The notes beneath the pieces were generated by a model, which saw nothing but the letters and a program-made list of their open reading frames with translations, ran no database searches and was not told where the DNA came from. The position numbers were made by a program, and so were the translations under genes. Positions 12,619 to 25,031 of a stretch of 64,000 bases of DNA are shown piece after piece (within the stretch, counting starts at the first letter, position 1; each line of letters opens with the position of its first letter). This stretch comes from Gymnothorax reevesii. Its lineage: Eukaryota > Chordata > Actinopteri > Anguilliformes > Muraenidae. The DNA is taken from positions 30,286,719-30,350,718 of the forward strand of contig CM056577.1 of NCBI GenBank assembly GCA_029721435.1. Reading direction: 5' to 3'.

Positions 12619-14227
12619 AATTATTTTACTTTGTTGTGAATGTAGAGGAAGGTTCTGATGGGTTGATGGAGGTTACCTGACGTTTATTGTACGCGTTCCC
12701 TGCAATTGATCCATCAATCCGCAAATACACCAAGCATCTGCCTCTCAAACACATCACAGGAGCTGCCTCTGTCCGATAACTAAATTTTTTTTTCTCCCGG
12801 GAAATGGAAAGGCTACAGCAATGAGCAGTCGGCAATATGAATGATCATTGAGTGGTTGGCAGAAAAGCGCTGACAAGTTAAACTAAAGTTTTCCTGACCA
12901 CTTAATTGACCGTTGTTGGCCTTTGCCATGAGATGAGAGGAGCCAGACCTTGGCTGCTCGATGGCTGTTAAAGAAGAATGTTTTCACGAAACGGGCTCTT
13001 TGCAAGCAGAAGGGGCTAAAGAGACCTCACCATGACCTCCACCGATTTCTGGACGATATTCTCCTGTTCTCCCAAGTGGAACTGCGGAGTTACTTAAGCT
13101 GAAACATTGGCTAATTTGCTGTGTAACTGGAGTGGGAAATTATTCTCCTGTTTCTTTCAGCGACAAACGGACCGTTTTCTCCTTTCATTTCTCCACATTT
13201 TAAGTCTTTTGGTGTAAAGCAAAGGCACTTATTTTCAGCTTGCTTGTGTGAGGAGGTAAAAACTAGAAGATAATGTGGATGAAATTGAAAAAAAAAGATT
13301 TGTACAACATAATTACATTCACATGTGCCTAATTTTCCCAGGTACAGTATTTTAGGAATACGTTTGAGGCTTTGGCAGAAAATGGTCACAACAGCAAACT
13401 GTCGCGTAACAGAAAACTACCGTAAATAGCTCACTTAACGTCTCTCAGGTTAGACTTTGAAACTGAATCATTTTTTTTCCAGTCAGGAATATTATATTAT
13501 GACTTTATGCTCCCCAGTCTTGAATTCATGTAAATTCTCTGTTGGGCTTTTGTGAATAAAATTCAAAATGTCTCGCCTCTATTCTGAATACCAGTAGCAT
13601 ACAGAGAATTCCTATCTGCTGTGCTATTATCATTGAGACTTTCTATGTACGCTTTGGTTGCTGGCACTAAATTAAATTAATTAAATAGGCCTTTTAACAG
13701 AGGTTTTGTTTTTGATGAACAGATTGACTCAGACATTTCTGTGTTGAAACATGCCTGGTGTCCAACTGAGAAGGTAGATATTTAAAGACAACTCTCAGAC
13801 CAGAGGAGAGAGTCGTTCGAACAATAAATCTTCAGGATGACTGTCCACCGACAGCAAGCGATTTAGGCCACTGTGAAGTGGAACAAACTGGTGAACTGGG
13901 CTGTGATCAAGACTGTTTGTACTCGAAGTATTTCTCCCCCGCTATGGCACAAAGTGGACACTGATCCGGATGGTAGAGAACTAATTCTCCCATCTAGAGA
14001 ACTAATTTCCGTAGATAAATAGTTTTGTGCTAGTAAGCTACTCGTCATGACCTTGATTTGGTTCAAAAAACCGGATTCCATGATGGCAGGCGATATTGAT
14101 GTCAATGTCCTCTTTGTCCTACTGAGATTTCTATTAATTGTACAACTCGCAAATACACTAGGGTTTGACTATCGAAGAAGACTGCCAACTTCTCTGGTGC
14201 AAATTTGACATAAAAACATGTTTCAAA

Positions 14228-14292
14228 AAGATGGACCCAATTTCAATTCAATATATTTCATGATCGGGTCCATCTTATTGACACACCCTGTA
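14228..14292. repeat. Short inverted repeat, possible mariner-like end
   Basis: AAGATGGACCC (14228-14238) is mirrored by GGGTCCATCTT (14266-14276), followed by ACACCCTGTA. An ACAGGGTG-type terminus (read on the minus strand) is seen at some mariner-like elements, but no second end or transposase was found. It may be a truncated end or a chance hairpin. Confidence 0.3.
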
Positions 14293-16451
14293 TTATGTGA
14301 TGTATGTTGTATGCATATTATGTGCTGATTTTCAACAAAAAAAAAGTAAAAAAAAAAAAAAAACTGACTGCAAATATCTGATTTAATTTCCATATGCCAA
14401 TGGGCATAATTGTCTCATTATGTGTGGTTTGGAGCCAACTTACTGCTGCAGCAACGTAGATCTATACATTCTATAGCAAGGCTGGGCTGTTTACACAGAG
14501 TGTCACAAATCCAAATTATCTCCTGACTACCTGTATAAAATCGACACTAAGTAGCCTAATTGATCAACAGTCAACTTTGCTTAGTCACCTCTTTCCAGTT
14601 GTGAATCTTCACTCGAATCATTATTTTTGCCAGACTGAGCGACTCTTCGGCGGTTCTGACTCTAATTGATATGTTCTAGGCCATTTATCTGCCAGGTTAT
14701 CCATCAACGTGACCACGGGCCCCATCATTTTGAATAGATTAAGCGACTTGAACTATCCGCGGGTTAAGTAAAGCATTAACTCTGAGGTTATAAACACAGG
14801 TTGTAAATCACGCCGCCTTAGCCAGAAGGGCTTATGACTGATTCCACAGCTCAAGAAAGGGCCGGAACACATCCCTCGCATTTACGCATTTCCTCTTGTC
14901 TCTTCTCTCACGGGCCATACATTTATCAAAGAAAAGCAGACTGTGTAAAAAGCTGCATGTTTATTCAAATTACCCCCTCCTTCTAACAGTAAAGACAAAG
15001 CCTGATTTAAAAAGCTATCCAAAGCCTTGAGGACCTGCTACAAACATTCAAATATTACAGGATAAGTTTTGCAGATGCGTCTTCTGCTTGGTCCTGAGCT
15101 GAATTCAAATTTGATTTTAGATCCAGGTCTTAATCTCTATCCGTGAAACCAGCCCAATGTTTGGTTGTTTGTTGCATTTGGACCCTCATGCGTAGCAGCC
15201 CTCCTGCAGCTCTGGAGAAGTTTGCAGAAGTAGAGGTTCCTCCTGTTATGTATGAGTATTTTGTGTACAGCACTGTATATCATTTGGAAATGGAGATTTG
15301 TTACATAGTATTTGTGCTGCCTTACTGGTCAGCTATTTGTTTATTTTGTTCATCATTTAGCACCCTCTAGTGGTGTGTCTGTAGAAAAACATGATCTGAT
15401 GCAATACCACTTCTTTGTGATGAATTGGACTAGTGCTTTCTAGAAGCTTTTGGCATCTTCTTGCCTGGAGGGGGCCGAATCACCCAGGAATCCTGTAGAT
15501 CTTTCCAGAATGTCGCTAATCTATATAAATGCTGTGATTTTGATCAGAAGAGGCAGAGTTTTTGTTTTTGCAACAGAGATACATAGTGGCATTAGAGCGT
15601 TATTAGAAGATTAAACAGTGGATTATTTGTAGAAGTTTTTTTTAAATCAGTGAAGAATAAATTTGTTTAAGTTGTCATTGCTGGTTTTCTTTGATGAGAT
15701 TTTCAAGTCATAACACTCCTGCCAATAAAACTATTGCCAAATTCAAACATTGCGTCCCCAATAGAAAGCGACAGTTAATTGTGGTTTGATAAAGTATTGA
15801 TTGCAGTCTCTCCACCGCACATCCTCTCCAAACACCTTGGCTATGGTGTTGCAGAATCTGCCAAGAACCCCCCAGCCCTCCACCTCATCTCCCCCCCATT
15901 CCTTTCTTTCAGAATGAATCATGTTCCTGCACATTCATGAATGGATGAGAGGAAGTTAAGAAATTTTGGCAGGCAGGCACTGAATGAACTGGAGAGGCGT
16001 GGGCGTTGACCCTTGCGGCTGGTTTTGTGCATCGTCTCTGTCAGGGTCAGGGCAAAAATGAGGAAGTTAAACCTCCAAATAGGAAGTGCTAAAGGAAGCT
16101 GTCATTCAGAAAAAAATACTGCCTGACAGTACTGTACATGCTTAAGCCTGGAGAGGAAACTATATATTTCTTTAAATTTAAATAGCAGCGCGCACTGCCT
16201 GCTTATATATTCTGGTTTCTGCAAGTATTTTTCTGGGAAGCATTTCGCTCTATGTGCTCATTCTGTATGAAGGATTTTATAAAAATTTGGAATTTTATGA
16301 GTGCTGGGAATAGCTCTATTGCTTCAGAATATGAAATTTGAATCTGGCCGCACAAGGAATGATCTGTCTGGTAAAATAATGAATAATTTGAAAGCATATT
16401 GTGACCCAGTTTTGCAGCAGCATTACTTGGTCTTTTTGAGACACTATTATA

Positions 16452-16505
16452 TACAACCCCAGTTCTGAAAAAGTTGGCGTATCATGGAAAATGCCAGTAA
16501 AAGTG
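16452..16505. mobile_element. Isolated Tc1 terminal repeat fragment
   Basis: TACAACCCCAGTTCTGAAAA followed by AGTTGG matches the terminal repeat of the Tc1 family whose left end is at 31209 (TACAACCCCAATTCTGG...AGTTGGGAC). No transposase follows, so this is a solo or truncated end. Confidence 0.5.
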
Positions 16506-16724
16506 TCTTAGGAGTAGTTTGCGGGCCTTGCTCACTAGGCACGGGGATTTGACTGGATTCCTTCCATATTTAAATTATATTTTACGCCTTGGAGGATCCT
16601 ATCGATTAGTCTTCAGGGACTATTGTTCTCAAGTGATGGATTATAAGCTCATGCACCTGCTACCAAATTGGTGAGCCTCAACTAGATATTAAATGGACCT
16701 CATTACACATTGAGGTGAGTGAAC

Positions 16725-16905
16725 AGTGGATGGCGCTGTTGCTTGAGTCGTTGGTCTCAGCCCCTGTCTTGGGCTTTTTTGTGTGGAGTTCAACGCATGA
16801 TTATCTGCCTCCAGTGAACTCTCACAGTCCAAAAGCAGGAGTGTTAGGCTAACTGGAGCCCTGAAGTACAGTTGAGTGGTTCCTGCAGTGGACTGGTGGC
16901 CCGGT
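16725..16905 (+). repeat. Degenerate copy of a common fish dispersed repeat
   Basis: The order of motifs (TCTTGGGC, TGTGTGGAGTT, CAGTGAACTCTCACAGTCC, AAAAGCAGGAGTGTTAGGCT, AACTGGAGCCCTGAAG, GCAGTGGACTGGTGGCCCGG) follows the very abundant repeat seen across fish genomes with a TGTGTGGAGTTTGCATGTTC core and a GATGGACTGGCGACCTGTCC end. The copy is heavily mutated. Family assignment is from memory. Confidence 0.5.
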
Positions 16906-19900
16906 CATTTTGCATTCCTACCCTTCATGCAGAAAGGCTCCAGCTCAGGCAGAGACAGGTCGGACTATGAATGAACAGATATTATTACACCAGCACTACA
17001 GATGCTCCCCATCTGGCCTCTGACAGTGGAAGCAGGTGGAACATCCTGCCATTTAAAACTGTCGAATCGGATGCTGAGCTGACCTAATTAAGGCCCACCG
17101 CACTCACCACGCTCGTCAACGCCACTCAGCGCTCTGGCGTGAGCCGCTACAGCTTGTCCCACCACCACCTCTGACCCCTTCTGGCCTCTCTAACAATCTT
17201 CTTCGTGTTTTTGTGCCTGGAGGACTACGAGATGCCGCTTGGCTTTTTGTGGCATCAAATTTCCTAGAATGCTTTTTTGACCTCTTAAGTCTGTGCTCTC
17301 AATCTTAATTGCTTTGGTGATGGATGTTGCACTGGCAGTTAAGAACATTCTGATCACATTTTGATGATATTGACGCCATTATGCACAGGTGACCAGTGAG
17401 GATCCTGAAAATGTTCCATCTTATACGATTTTCAGAAAAGCACACCTCATTTAGCAACGCCAGCAACTGTATCCCCATTCAGGGTTGACATGAGAAACTG
17501 CATGTACCGCACCTTCAGGAACAGGACTGCTTACCGCAACAGCATCAGCCTGGAAACTCCATCTGATGACCAGTGGCCACAGCAGTCATGCACACGTGCT
17601 CATCCTCAATCAACTGGATTTCTCACACTCTCCAAAATCACGTGCACACATCACTATGAAGCACAAAACTGAAAGCAATACTCAGAACTTCTCTGTGCGC
17701 TGTGGCTCGCACTGCTGAATGAATTAGAGAGTGTGGTGCCCTGTAGTTTCAAAAGCAGACATATTCTGCATGCGACATAAAAATTATACTTACGGTACAG
17801 TTTTAATAAATTACAGTATTGAATCCATATGTGACATATCTGGACTGTTATGGGGTTAAACTATAACCGGGTGAAATCGTTGCTAAATCTCCGATTTTGG
17901 GGTGCATATGGGTGCGTCTGGGCCTTGCCGTGTGGTCCTGAGCCACTGTAGGCCGCCTGCCTGTGTTGCGTAATCTTATTACTCTAATTACACCCTGCCG
18001 CTTTGTAAACCCCCATCCCCCACACCAGACACTGTTTGGCTTCTAATTTAAATTAATCCCACCGTCTCGCTTAATTAATTAATTACATTTCACTGGCTGC
18101 TGCTTCTGACACGCCCCTCTCTCTCCCTCTCTCCGCCTGGCCTGGCCTGGTCTTCGCCGAGCGACAGGATTTTAAGCCTGCGTTCCTGCTTTGCCTCAGC
18201 GCAAAAGGATGGAATTGCATTATGTAGTTTTCAGTGTCTTTCTGTGTTTTCTCAATGTGATACTGGTGGACTGTGAGATTGCGTCTATCTTAGGAATATA
18301 CAGTAAATCATATCTGGCTTTATATCTGAGACATATCTTTGTATGCTTGCTAGGACTATAGTCACGTTTTGATGAAGAGCAGTGATCGAGCTGGAAGCCC
18401 CTTCAGTTACAATATATAGCTGATGCTGGGCAGTTTATTTTGACATCAGATAAAACTACACTGAAATCAGGGAGAGAGGGCTGTGAAGATGTGTTTTAGA
18501 ATTTGTGTTTTGAGTCAGGAAATGCTCCTGTATATGAGTGCAAGCATCCACGTGTGCTTGTGTGTACTTTTGTTGGTGCATGTGTGTATGTGTATGTATA
18601 GGTGTATGTGGTCATGAACAGATAGGCATAATAATGTGCATTTGTATTTCCTTGGGTTGTGCGCATGCATGACGGTGTCCATGAATGTCTGTAATTGCGT
18701 GTACATGAATGCTGCAGTATGAATATATGTGTCTGCATTCGGATTTGCAGATAGTGTGCTGGTGCACATGGATATATACTTATGTAGAGATGCATGAAGC
18801 CATGTTTAAATCCGTTCCTGCACATATGGCCTCTAGGTGGTGCTGTAATGTCACTGTCCTGAATGATTCTGCGGATTCTGACGGACATATCCTCCTCTTA
18901 GCCTTGAGCGCACCACTCCCTCACTAAAACAAGCAACTTTATCTTAGAGGGGCCACATAAAGCAATGCTTAGCCCTCTCTTTTCCTGAAGACAAACCTCG
19001 ACTACCTGCCGGTCCCAGATTCTGATAGGCGCCTAAAGCAGTGCTCCAGAAATATCATAAACGCTGATAAGGAGAGGCTTTTAAAATATTTATGCTGCAA
19101 TTTAAGGGCGGGTTGTCAATCAGTTGGGTCCTTGAGCTGGAATCTCTAGCAGGGTCCTATGACAGATCATCCTGTGTTGTGAGAGTGTGAGTGAAAGCAG
19201 CCATTTTGGGTGTGCAAATCCCCCCAGTCCATAAGTATTTGGACATTGATGCAGCTGCGATTGTTGTGCTTCCTATTACAAAGATGTTAATACCCGCGGG
19301 TTATGACTCACAGTGTGTACTTTAACCTCACGTTCATTATTTTTTATCCAGCATTGTGCCGGACAACAGTGCCAGAAGTAAAAAGATTACGTCACCGAAA
19401 AATAGTTATCGACTGCGCTGTGTGGCGCAAACGGCCGAAAAACCATGCCCAGGTTTGAGGAGCCAGTGTCAGTGTGAAAATGGCAGAAACTGCCAGAATG
19501 AACAGTGCTGGGAGCCTCACCTGTAGTGAGGTGAAAGGTTGAGATGATTTTTCAGACGCACAACAGGAAAGGCCACACAAAGGTTGAGGAGTCCAGAGCG
19601 ATATTCTGTCACATCAACTTGTGAAGGCATAAAGTAAAAATGGACATTTCATGATATTTGGACCTTTTTTGATTTTTTGTTTCTTGTACGTACCTATAAT
19701 ACATTTGATGTCAAAAAATTTTAATGATTCACCTGTTAATCTCAATGGAATCATGTAAGATGTAAACCGTTATCGCAGATCAAGTTAAAAGTGCCTAAAC
19801 TTTACCAGTCTTTATTTTAAAATCATAAGGTGTCATGACATGCCCATTTTTACTTAATACATTCACAAATTGTGGAGACCTATGTTCTCACCCCCCTGAA

Positions 19901-20024
19901 TTAGGGTACCACCTCCCAGTTCCCTAAATGTAGGCTTAAGCACACATCACAAGCAGAGTCTCAAAAAACCTAAATCCCTGCCTTCGTGTTCTGCTCTCTG
20001 AGTACCTGAGAAAGTAAGTCAGTA
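16906..20024. other. Non-coding stretch; AT-rich candidate regulatory segment at 18030-18110
   Basis: No gene is recognised. Positions 18030-18110 contain ATTTAAATTAAT and TTAATTAATTAATTA, the TAATTA cores that homeodomain proteins bind, within otherwise complex sequence. GT/AT-rich simple sequence lies at 18540-18620. At about 19215-19240, CCCAGTCCATAAGTATTTGG resembles a Tc1-type terminus, but no matching end or transposase could be found. Confidence 0.35.
18540..18620. repeat. Degenerate TG/TATG simple repeat
   Basis: Runs such as TGTGTGTATGTGTATGTATA followed by GGTGTATGTGG form an imperfect microsatellite. Long minus-strand frames across this region are artefacts of it. Confidence 0.7.
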
Positions 20025-20100
20025 AGAAAGTTTTATTTATAAAGCACCTTACAAAACCAAGATTACAAAGTGCTTTATACATGGATAAAAGGCTAAAAGA
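20025..20100. repeat. Possible LINE/SINE tail-like dispersed repeat
   Basis: TTTTATTTATAAAGCACC ... ACAAAACC ... ATTACAAAGTGCTTTAT matches the very common fish motif in which TTTATTTATAAAGC(A/G)CCTT is followed by ACAAAGTGCTTTA. It is probably the 3' part of a retroposed repeat on one strand or the other. The limits are uncertain. Confidence 0.4.
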
Positions 20101-20210
20101 AGCAAAAAAAGATCCAACAGAAGGATTACAATAAAAAACAGCAGCACAGAGCGAAGGAATTACAACCTTCACAACAGAAGAAAGTGCATAGCTTGGGAAC
20201 AATAGCACTT

Positions 20211-21589
20211 AGAGAGAAAATGTTGCCCTTAAACACGTAACACACTCCATTTTGTCCCTGCAGAGGTGCTGGGTCATATTTAGATTCCATCCCAGATGGT
20301 CTTAGTGTGGCGTCCGTCCTCCTCCGAGCCCCACCCTGGTGTCTGAGGGGGCATCGATCCATAAAACGGAGAGGAATTGGGTAATTACCTCACGCTCTCC
20401 TTCTGAAAAACGTCAGGCCACTCCCATGCTAAAATCTACGCGTTCACACCCCCCACCCCACCTCACCCCATCCTCCCTCCCAGACCACCCCCACCCCTCT
20501 AAGACCGGCCACCATTAATAAGGCAACAGGGTTCATCGCGAAATGCACAGTCAGCACGCGCATGTTTTATTCACATACCCATCCCCTCCCCTGTCCCCCC
20601 ACGTCCTGTCTGAGGTACCATCCTTCAGCCTTCAACCCCGCCCACCAACACCACACGCTGTCCTGCACCGCCGACTATACCTTGATTGATCCAGAAACAG
20701 GAGTGCATCGTGCCTTTAAATGAAAGGCAAGAACATTGGAGGTTGGAAATGACCTTTACAGCCATTTTGCAGGCTGCTCTGATACTCCGTGCTCCAAAAA
20801 CTGAAAAAAGTCAACCTCAGCGAGCATTTAATATTTTTTTAATATTTTCGTTTGAAATATATTCTTACTTTTCTGTGGTGTAGGACAAAGAAATAAGGCA
20901 GCAACACTTTTGCGTTCACTTCCAGATCTATCGGTGGCGTGATAAAATTACACTTTGCGAAGAAAAAGTAGCTAGAAACAAAGTATTTTTTTGACTTTAG
21001 AGGGAAAAGTAATTTTAAATCTCATTGCAGGATTTGAAAACAGATTTTATCACCGTTCAGGCTTTCTGCACTGTTGCCACATACAGATTCTATGCTACAC
21101 TCACACGTTGCATCACTCTCTACGGTTGTTATTTTATATAGGCTACATTTGTTATTTGCGGGACATATAAAACGTAATGACTCAATAACATTCAAAATAT
21201 TAGGCAGTGCTGGTAAACCACTAAAGATTTTAAAAGTGAATAATGTCACCCATAGTGCCTTTTTGTCATCACAAAGTAAATATCCACTTCCTCATACCAG
21301 GGGGCCAGAACTTCATTCTTTAAATGTTCAACATGAGGCCTGTTTAGTTCAGACAGAATTACCTTGTAAACAGTGGCTTCTGATTGGCCTACAGCTCGGT
21401 CCTGTGGGTCAGTCCTATGTCAACAAACCCTTTAATTGCCTATAATATTGTCTGTTCAGGCGTTAGGTCATGCTAAACACATTGAAGTGCACACACACTT
21501 AAGGGCGAACACAGACACACATTCACACCCATGAGTAGAGATACACATGCCCATACACACAGCAACACATGCACACACATCCCCACATA
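20211..21589. other. Non-coding stretch
   Basis: It holds a C-rich segment (20440-20500 and 20580-20650) and, just before the Tc1 element, a CA-rich run (21490-21590). No recognisable gene or element was seen. Confidence 0.4.
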
Positions 21590-23057
21590 CAGTGCCCTCC
21601 ATAATTATTGGCACCCTTGGTTAAGATGTGTTCTTAAGCTTCTAATAAATTCAGTTTTTTTTCTAAATAATATAGGACCACAATGAAAAAAGAGGAAAAT
21701 CCAACCTTTAATTCAAGTGCATTTATTCAGTGGGAAAAAAAATCGACATTAAGAAATTATTCTTTTACATCAAATCATGTGTGCCACAATTATTAGCACC
21801 CCTGATGTTAATACTTTGTACAACCCCCTTTTGCCAACAAAACAGCACCTAATCTTCTCCTATAATGCTTCACAAGATGGGAGAATACAGAAAGAGGGAT
21901 CTTTGACCATTCTTCCTTGCACAATCTCTCTAAATCATCCAGCGACCTGGGTCCTCTCCTCTGCACCCTCCTCTTCAGCTCACTCCACAGGTTTTCAATG
22001 GGGTTGAGGTCTGGGGACTGAGATGGTTGTGGGAGGAGCTTGATTCTGTGTCTGGTGAACCATTTCTGTGTAAATTTAGCCACATGTTTAGGGTCATTAT
22101 CTTGCTGAAAGACCCAGTGATGACCCATCTTCAGCTTTCGGGCAGAGGCCACCAGATTTTGATTTAAAGTGTCCTGGTATTTCAAAGCGCCATGCACTCT
22201 AACAAGGTTCCCAGAGCCTCTGGAAGAGAAACAGGCCCACAGCATCACCGATCCTCCCCCATACTTCACAGTGGGCATGAGGTGCTTTTCTGCATACTCA
22301 TTTTTTGTGTTCCGCCAGACCCACTTAGAGTGTTTTTTGCCAAAAAGCTCTATATTGGTCTCATCTAACCAAAGCACACGGTCCCAGTTGAAGTCCCAGT
22401 ACCGCTTAGCGAACTCCAGACGTTTGCGTTTATGATTGTGTGTGAGAAAAGGTTTTTTCAGTGCATGCCTCCCAAACAGCTTGTTGGCATGAAGATAGTG
22501 CCTGATGGTTGTTTTGGAGACTCTGTGACCCCAAGATGCTACCATTTGTTGCAATTCTTTAACAGTGAGCTTTGGAGAACTTTTTATTTCTCTTACCATC
22601 CTCCTCACTGTGCATGGTGGCAAAATAACCTTGCGTCCTCGTCCAGGCTTGTTTACCACTGTTCCAGTTTGTCTTTCCCATCTTGAAGAGTGGATAAGAG
22701 AAATGGTCTCCATGTCACGTCATATTTATACCCCAGGGAAACAGGAAGTGATGAATTACTAATTAAATGTGCCTAGATACTCTGATCAACTTTGTAACCC
22801 ACTGTAGAAATTACAGAAATACTTCAATTACATTTATTTCCTAGGAATTAGTAGGGGTGCCAATAATTGTGGAACGGGTGATTTTATGAAAAATAATGAT
22901 TTCTTTGTCAGGGATTTTTTTCCCCCTTAAAATTCACTTGAGGTTACATTTTCTACAATTTTCAGTGTAAGAGTATGCTTCTGCAATAAAAATTGAATTT
23001 ATTTTACGGATTTTAACACATCTTAACCGGGGGTGCCAATAATTATGGAGGGCGCTG
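21590..23057 (-). mobile_element. Tc1-family DNA transposon, nearly complete
   Basis: The left terminus CAGTGCCCTCCATAATTATT continues as GGCACCC...TTAAGATGTG and is mirrored at the right end with only a few differences over about 44 bp. A TA dinucleotide flanks each side (21588-21589 and 23058-23059), as expected for Tc1/mariner insertion. The length of 1,468 bp is close to the usual ~1.6 kb of fish Tc1 elements. It carries one transposase gene on the minus strand. The good preservation of the ends and of the catalytic frame suggests a fairly recent insertion. Confidence 0.93.
21808..22713 (-). CDS. Tc1 transposase lacking its first helix-turn-helix
   Basis: A 301-residue open frame encodes the cut-and-paste transposase of the surrounding Tc1 element; in intact relatives it binds the inverted ends and moves the DNA at TA sites. 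Visible parts are a second helix-turn-helix region (RTVRRMVREI-like start at about residue 36, with VSKTTIRHYL), then the DDE catalytic core. First aspartate: VLWLDETNIELFG (about residue 115). Second: FQQDNDPKH. Third residue: PDLNPIENLWSELKRR, the DD34E spacing. Family members are about 340 residues and begin MGKT...; here ATGGGAAAGAC is present at 22681 on the minus strand but in another frame, followed directly by the GTVVNKPGRGRK linker. About 120-130 bp encoding the first helix-turn-helix therefore seem deleted (inference). The listed ATG at 22713 restores an open frame but may not be the ancestral start. Binding to the ends is probably impaired although the catalytic residues are intact. 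Confidence 0.85.
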   Translation of the reverse strand: METISLIHSSRWERQTGTVVNKPGRGRKVILPPCTVRRMVREIKSSPKLTVKELQQMVASWGHRVSKTTIRHYLHANKLFGRHALKKPFLTHNHKRKRLEFAKRYWDFNWDRVLWLDETNIELFGKKHSKWVWRNTKNEYAEKHLMPTVKYGGGSVMLWACFSSRGSGNLVRVHGALKYQDTLNQNLVASARKLKMGHHWVFQQDNDPKHVAKFTQKWFTRHRIKLLPQPSQSPDLNPIENLWSELKRRVQRRGPRSLDDLERLCKEEWSKIPLSVFSHLVKHYRRRLGAVLLAKGGCTKY

Positions 23058-23059
23058 TA

Positions 23060-24314
23060 TTCACATGAATAGGTTTTAGTATCAAAATTCATGCCTTCAA
23101 ACCTTTAAAGGTCTTCAGCCACCGAATATTTAAATTTGATATATGTTCTGGAGACTGCTTTTGATAAACATTTTAACATTAGTTCTGAAAACAGCGTCTC
23201 GACAATTAAAAAAAAAAAACATTTACGGAGTAACTATTTTAGCCACTTAGCCAGTTCGTTGGGCCCGCCCCCAATAATTGAGGAAAAAAACGAGTATGCA
23301 TGATCAGGTGCACCCGTGACGTAAACTCAGGAACGCACCTGACATTTTCTAAGCTTGGCGGTGGGTATTCGCAGTATTATGTATATTAAAAAATTGCTTC
23401 AATACTTGAAATGCCAGGTGGGGGGCGGGGGGATTGGAGCTAAACAACCAAAGACGCTGTAAGCTTACATACTTTCCCCAAGGACAAGGCTCGAAGATAA
23501 CTTTGGGCCGCGAAACTGAGACTAACTCGGGCCAAGTGGCACGGACCGAATGAGTCTAGCGTAGTTTGCAGTGACCACTTCTAGGACAGGGACTTTGACA
23601 ACGGGCTCTACAGCAATTTTAATATGAGGAGAAAGCGAAACCTCATGCGATTCCTGCGGTGAAGTTGAGTACTTTGACGGTGAATTGAGGTGAATGTAGC
23701 AGAGAGCCACTAAGAGGAGGGGCAGCACAGAAGCTGCTAATATATTTTCGACAGCAGCTATGTTTCCATTTAAATTTGAAGCAAATCGTGTGAAAATTCG
23801 CTAACGTTTCCAAATGTTTCCCTCAAGCAGTTGAGAGCAAATAAACAACTCTAAGTAGGCGACATGTGCCTGCGTACCTATGTCAGATAAACACATACCA
23901 ACTTCCTTCCTAGGCAACCTCAAATGCGAATGGAGAACAGTCAGAATGTGTTTTCAGTCTGACATTGGTTACTGTTCGTGTCTGTGCACCTCGATCGTGC
24001 TACTGATCTTGGATAATCTCAAAATGGCACTTTACCGCAAAGTGAAGTATACGTGGAAGTTGACATTGTAGAGTTACACGGTCTGAGAAAGCACATGGCT
24101 ACTTGTGCAGAATAACATGCATTAATTAGCCATGTGCCTGCTCTTTATCTGAGCCAAGCCTCTGCATCAGCGTTTGTTAGAAAAAAAAATGTGTATCAGA
24201 TCAACTGCATATTGTCTGTTTCACAAAAGTGAGAAGCCATCTTAAGCGAGCAAAACGTTTTTTCCCCTTTGCGAATGAGAGGCCACAAGCCGCGCCGAAT
24301 CAATGCACCTTATA
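23060..24314. other. Non-coding stretch
   Basis: No gene is recognised. It contains a poly-A run (23210-23219) and a G-rich run (23417-23431). The stretch at 23755-24110 (GTTTCCATTTAAATTTGAAG, AAAATTCGC) resembles AT-rich miniature elements common in fish, without definable ends. Confidence 0.35.
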
Positions 24315-24371
24315 GACCCATTTACTGTTTGCGAACAAAACAGGCTGCGCGCGCATCTTGGCAATGGAAGT

Positions 24372-24610
24372 ATGGCGAACCATAATGGCTTGTCAAGCTA
24401 TGTGAGGGCATTAGCCATGAAAAATCGCGAATTCTACCTAAACAAATTGACTTTGACAAATTTCAACCAATTTCCAGATCCATATGGTATCAGTGAGTAG
24501 GTAGATGATGTTTGTTCGTGGCCTAGTATTCTGTGGCCTGATATATATACCCATTTGATCGAGAAACCTATACCGTGTACACTAGGGAGGAAGCTCGAGG
24601 GCTTCAAGTG
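24372..24610 (+). pseudogene. N-terminal exon of SWIM/YqaJ-family transposon protein
   Basis: From ATG 24372 the frame reads MANHNGLSSYV..., then KLTLTNFNQFPDPYGISE, up to a TAG at 24498-24500. Past the stop the same frame continues with VDDVCSWPSI, PDIYTHLIEKP and KLEGFK until about 24608. This follows the N-terminus of a large repeat-encoded protein family in fish and invertebrates (KLTL...LPDPY...W.DDV..WP...DIY.YLI..P...T.EKL..(Y/F)KS). Its full members carry a SWIM zinc finger and a YqaJ/lambda-exonuclease-like nuclease domain. Only the first ~80 codons are here, so neither functional domain is present. After KLEGFK the sequence turns non-coding at a GTGTAAC, a plausible splice donor. 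At least one nonsense change breaks it. The start lies 57 bp inside the left terminus of the element, so the transcript would begin almost at its edge. Confidence 0.6.
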
Positions 24611-25031
24611 TAACGTTACATTCAAACAAAATCAAAATAATTTGATAGAGCTGTTCAGCACTTAAAATTCATATGGCTTAATGGTTCAGAATGCCTAGAG
24701 TCACAAAGTAATGACATACCCGCGAAGAGAAGAGACTGCTATTAATCCAGTAGGGGTTGCAGCTGAATCAAGTCAAAGAAATATTCCTCATTTGGAGCGG
24801 TACTTCACGCACATGCAAATTCACTCATGCACGAAAATATGCTGATAAGAGTACGGGGATATGCTCTCTGCGGAAATACGGTGCCAACACGGATTTATGT
24901 ATTGTATGCACATGGTTCTGTAGTAGCATTTTAAACGCTCCAGGTTCATTTATAGCTGGCTAGCTATATCCGGCAAATCATCAACAGCATTCACGGAAAT
25001 ATGAATTGCAATGTAAATTCGGTGGCTCCTT

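Larger units (their letters stand above)
11471..16451. other. Long non-coding stretch, largely unidentified
   Basis: I see no gene. Minor items are a C-run at 11744-11757, a direct 18-bp duplication (12583-12618), and a poly-A tract at about 14347-14363. Relatively complex, non-repetitive sequence at about 14690-14900 could be conserved non-coding DNA, but that cannot be judged from one sequence. Open frames of 60-90 codons carry no recognisable domains. Confidence 0.35.

Noticed and set aside
18496..18888. 130-codon minus-strand frame rich in His/Thr/Tyr
   Set aside because: Generated by the TG/TATG simple repeat at 18540-18620.
19210..19240. Tc1-type terminus CAGTCCATAAGTATTTGGAC
   Set aside because: Only a single 20-bp match to a remembered terminus; no partner end, transposase or TA duplication pair could be found, so it is not listed as an element.
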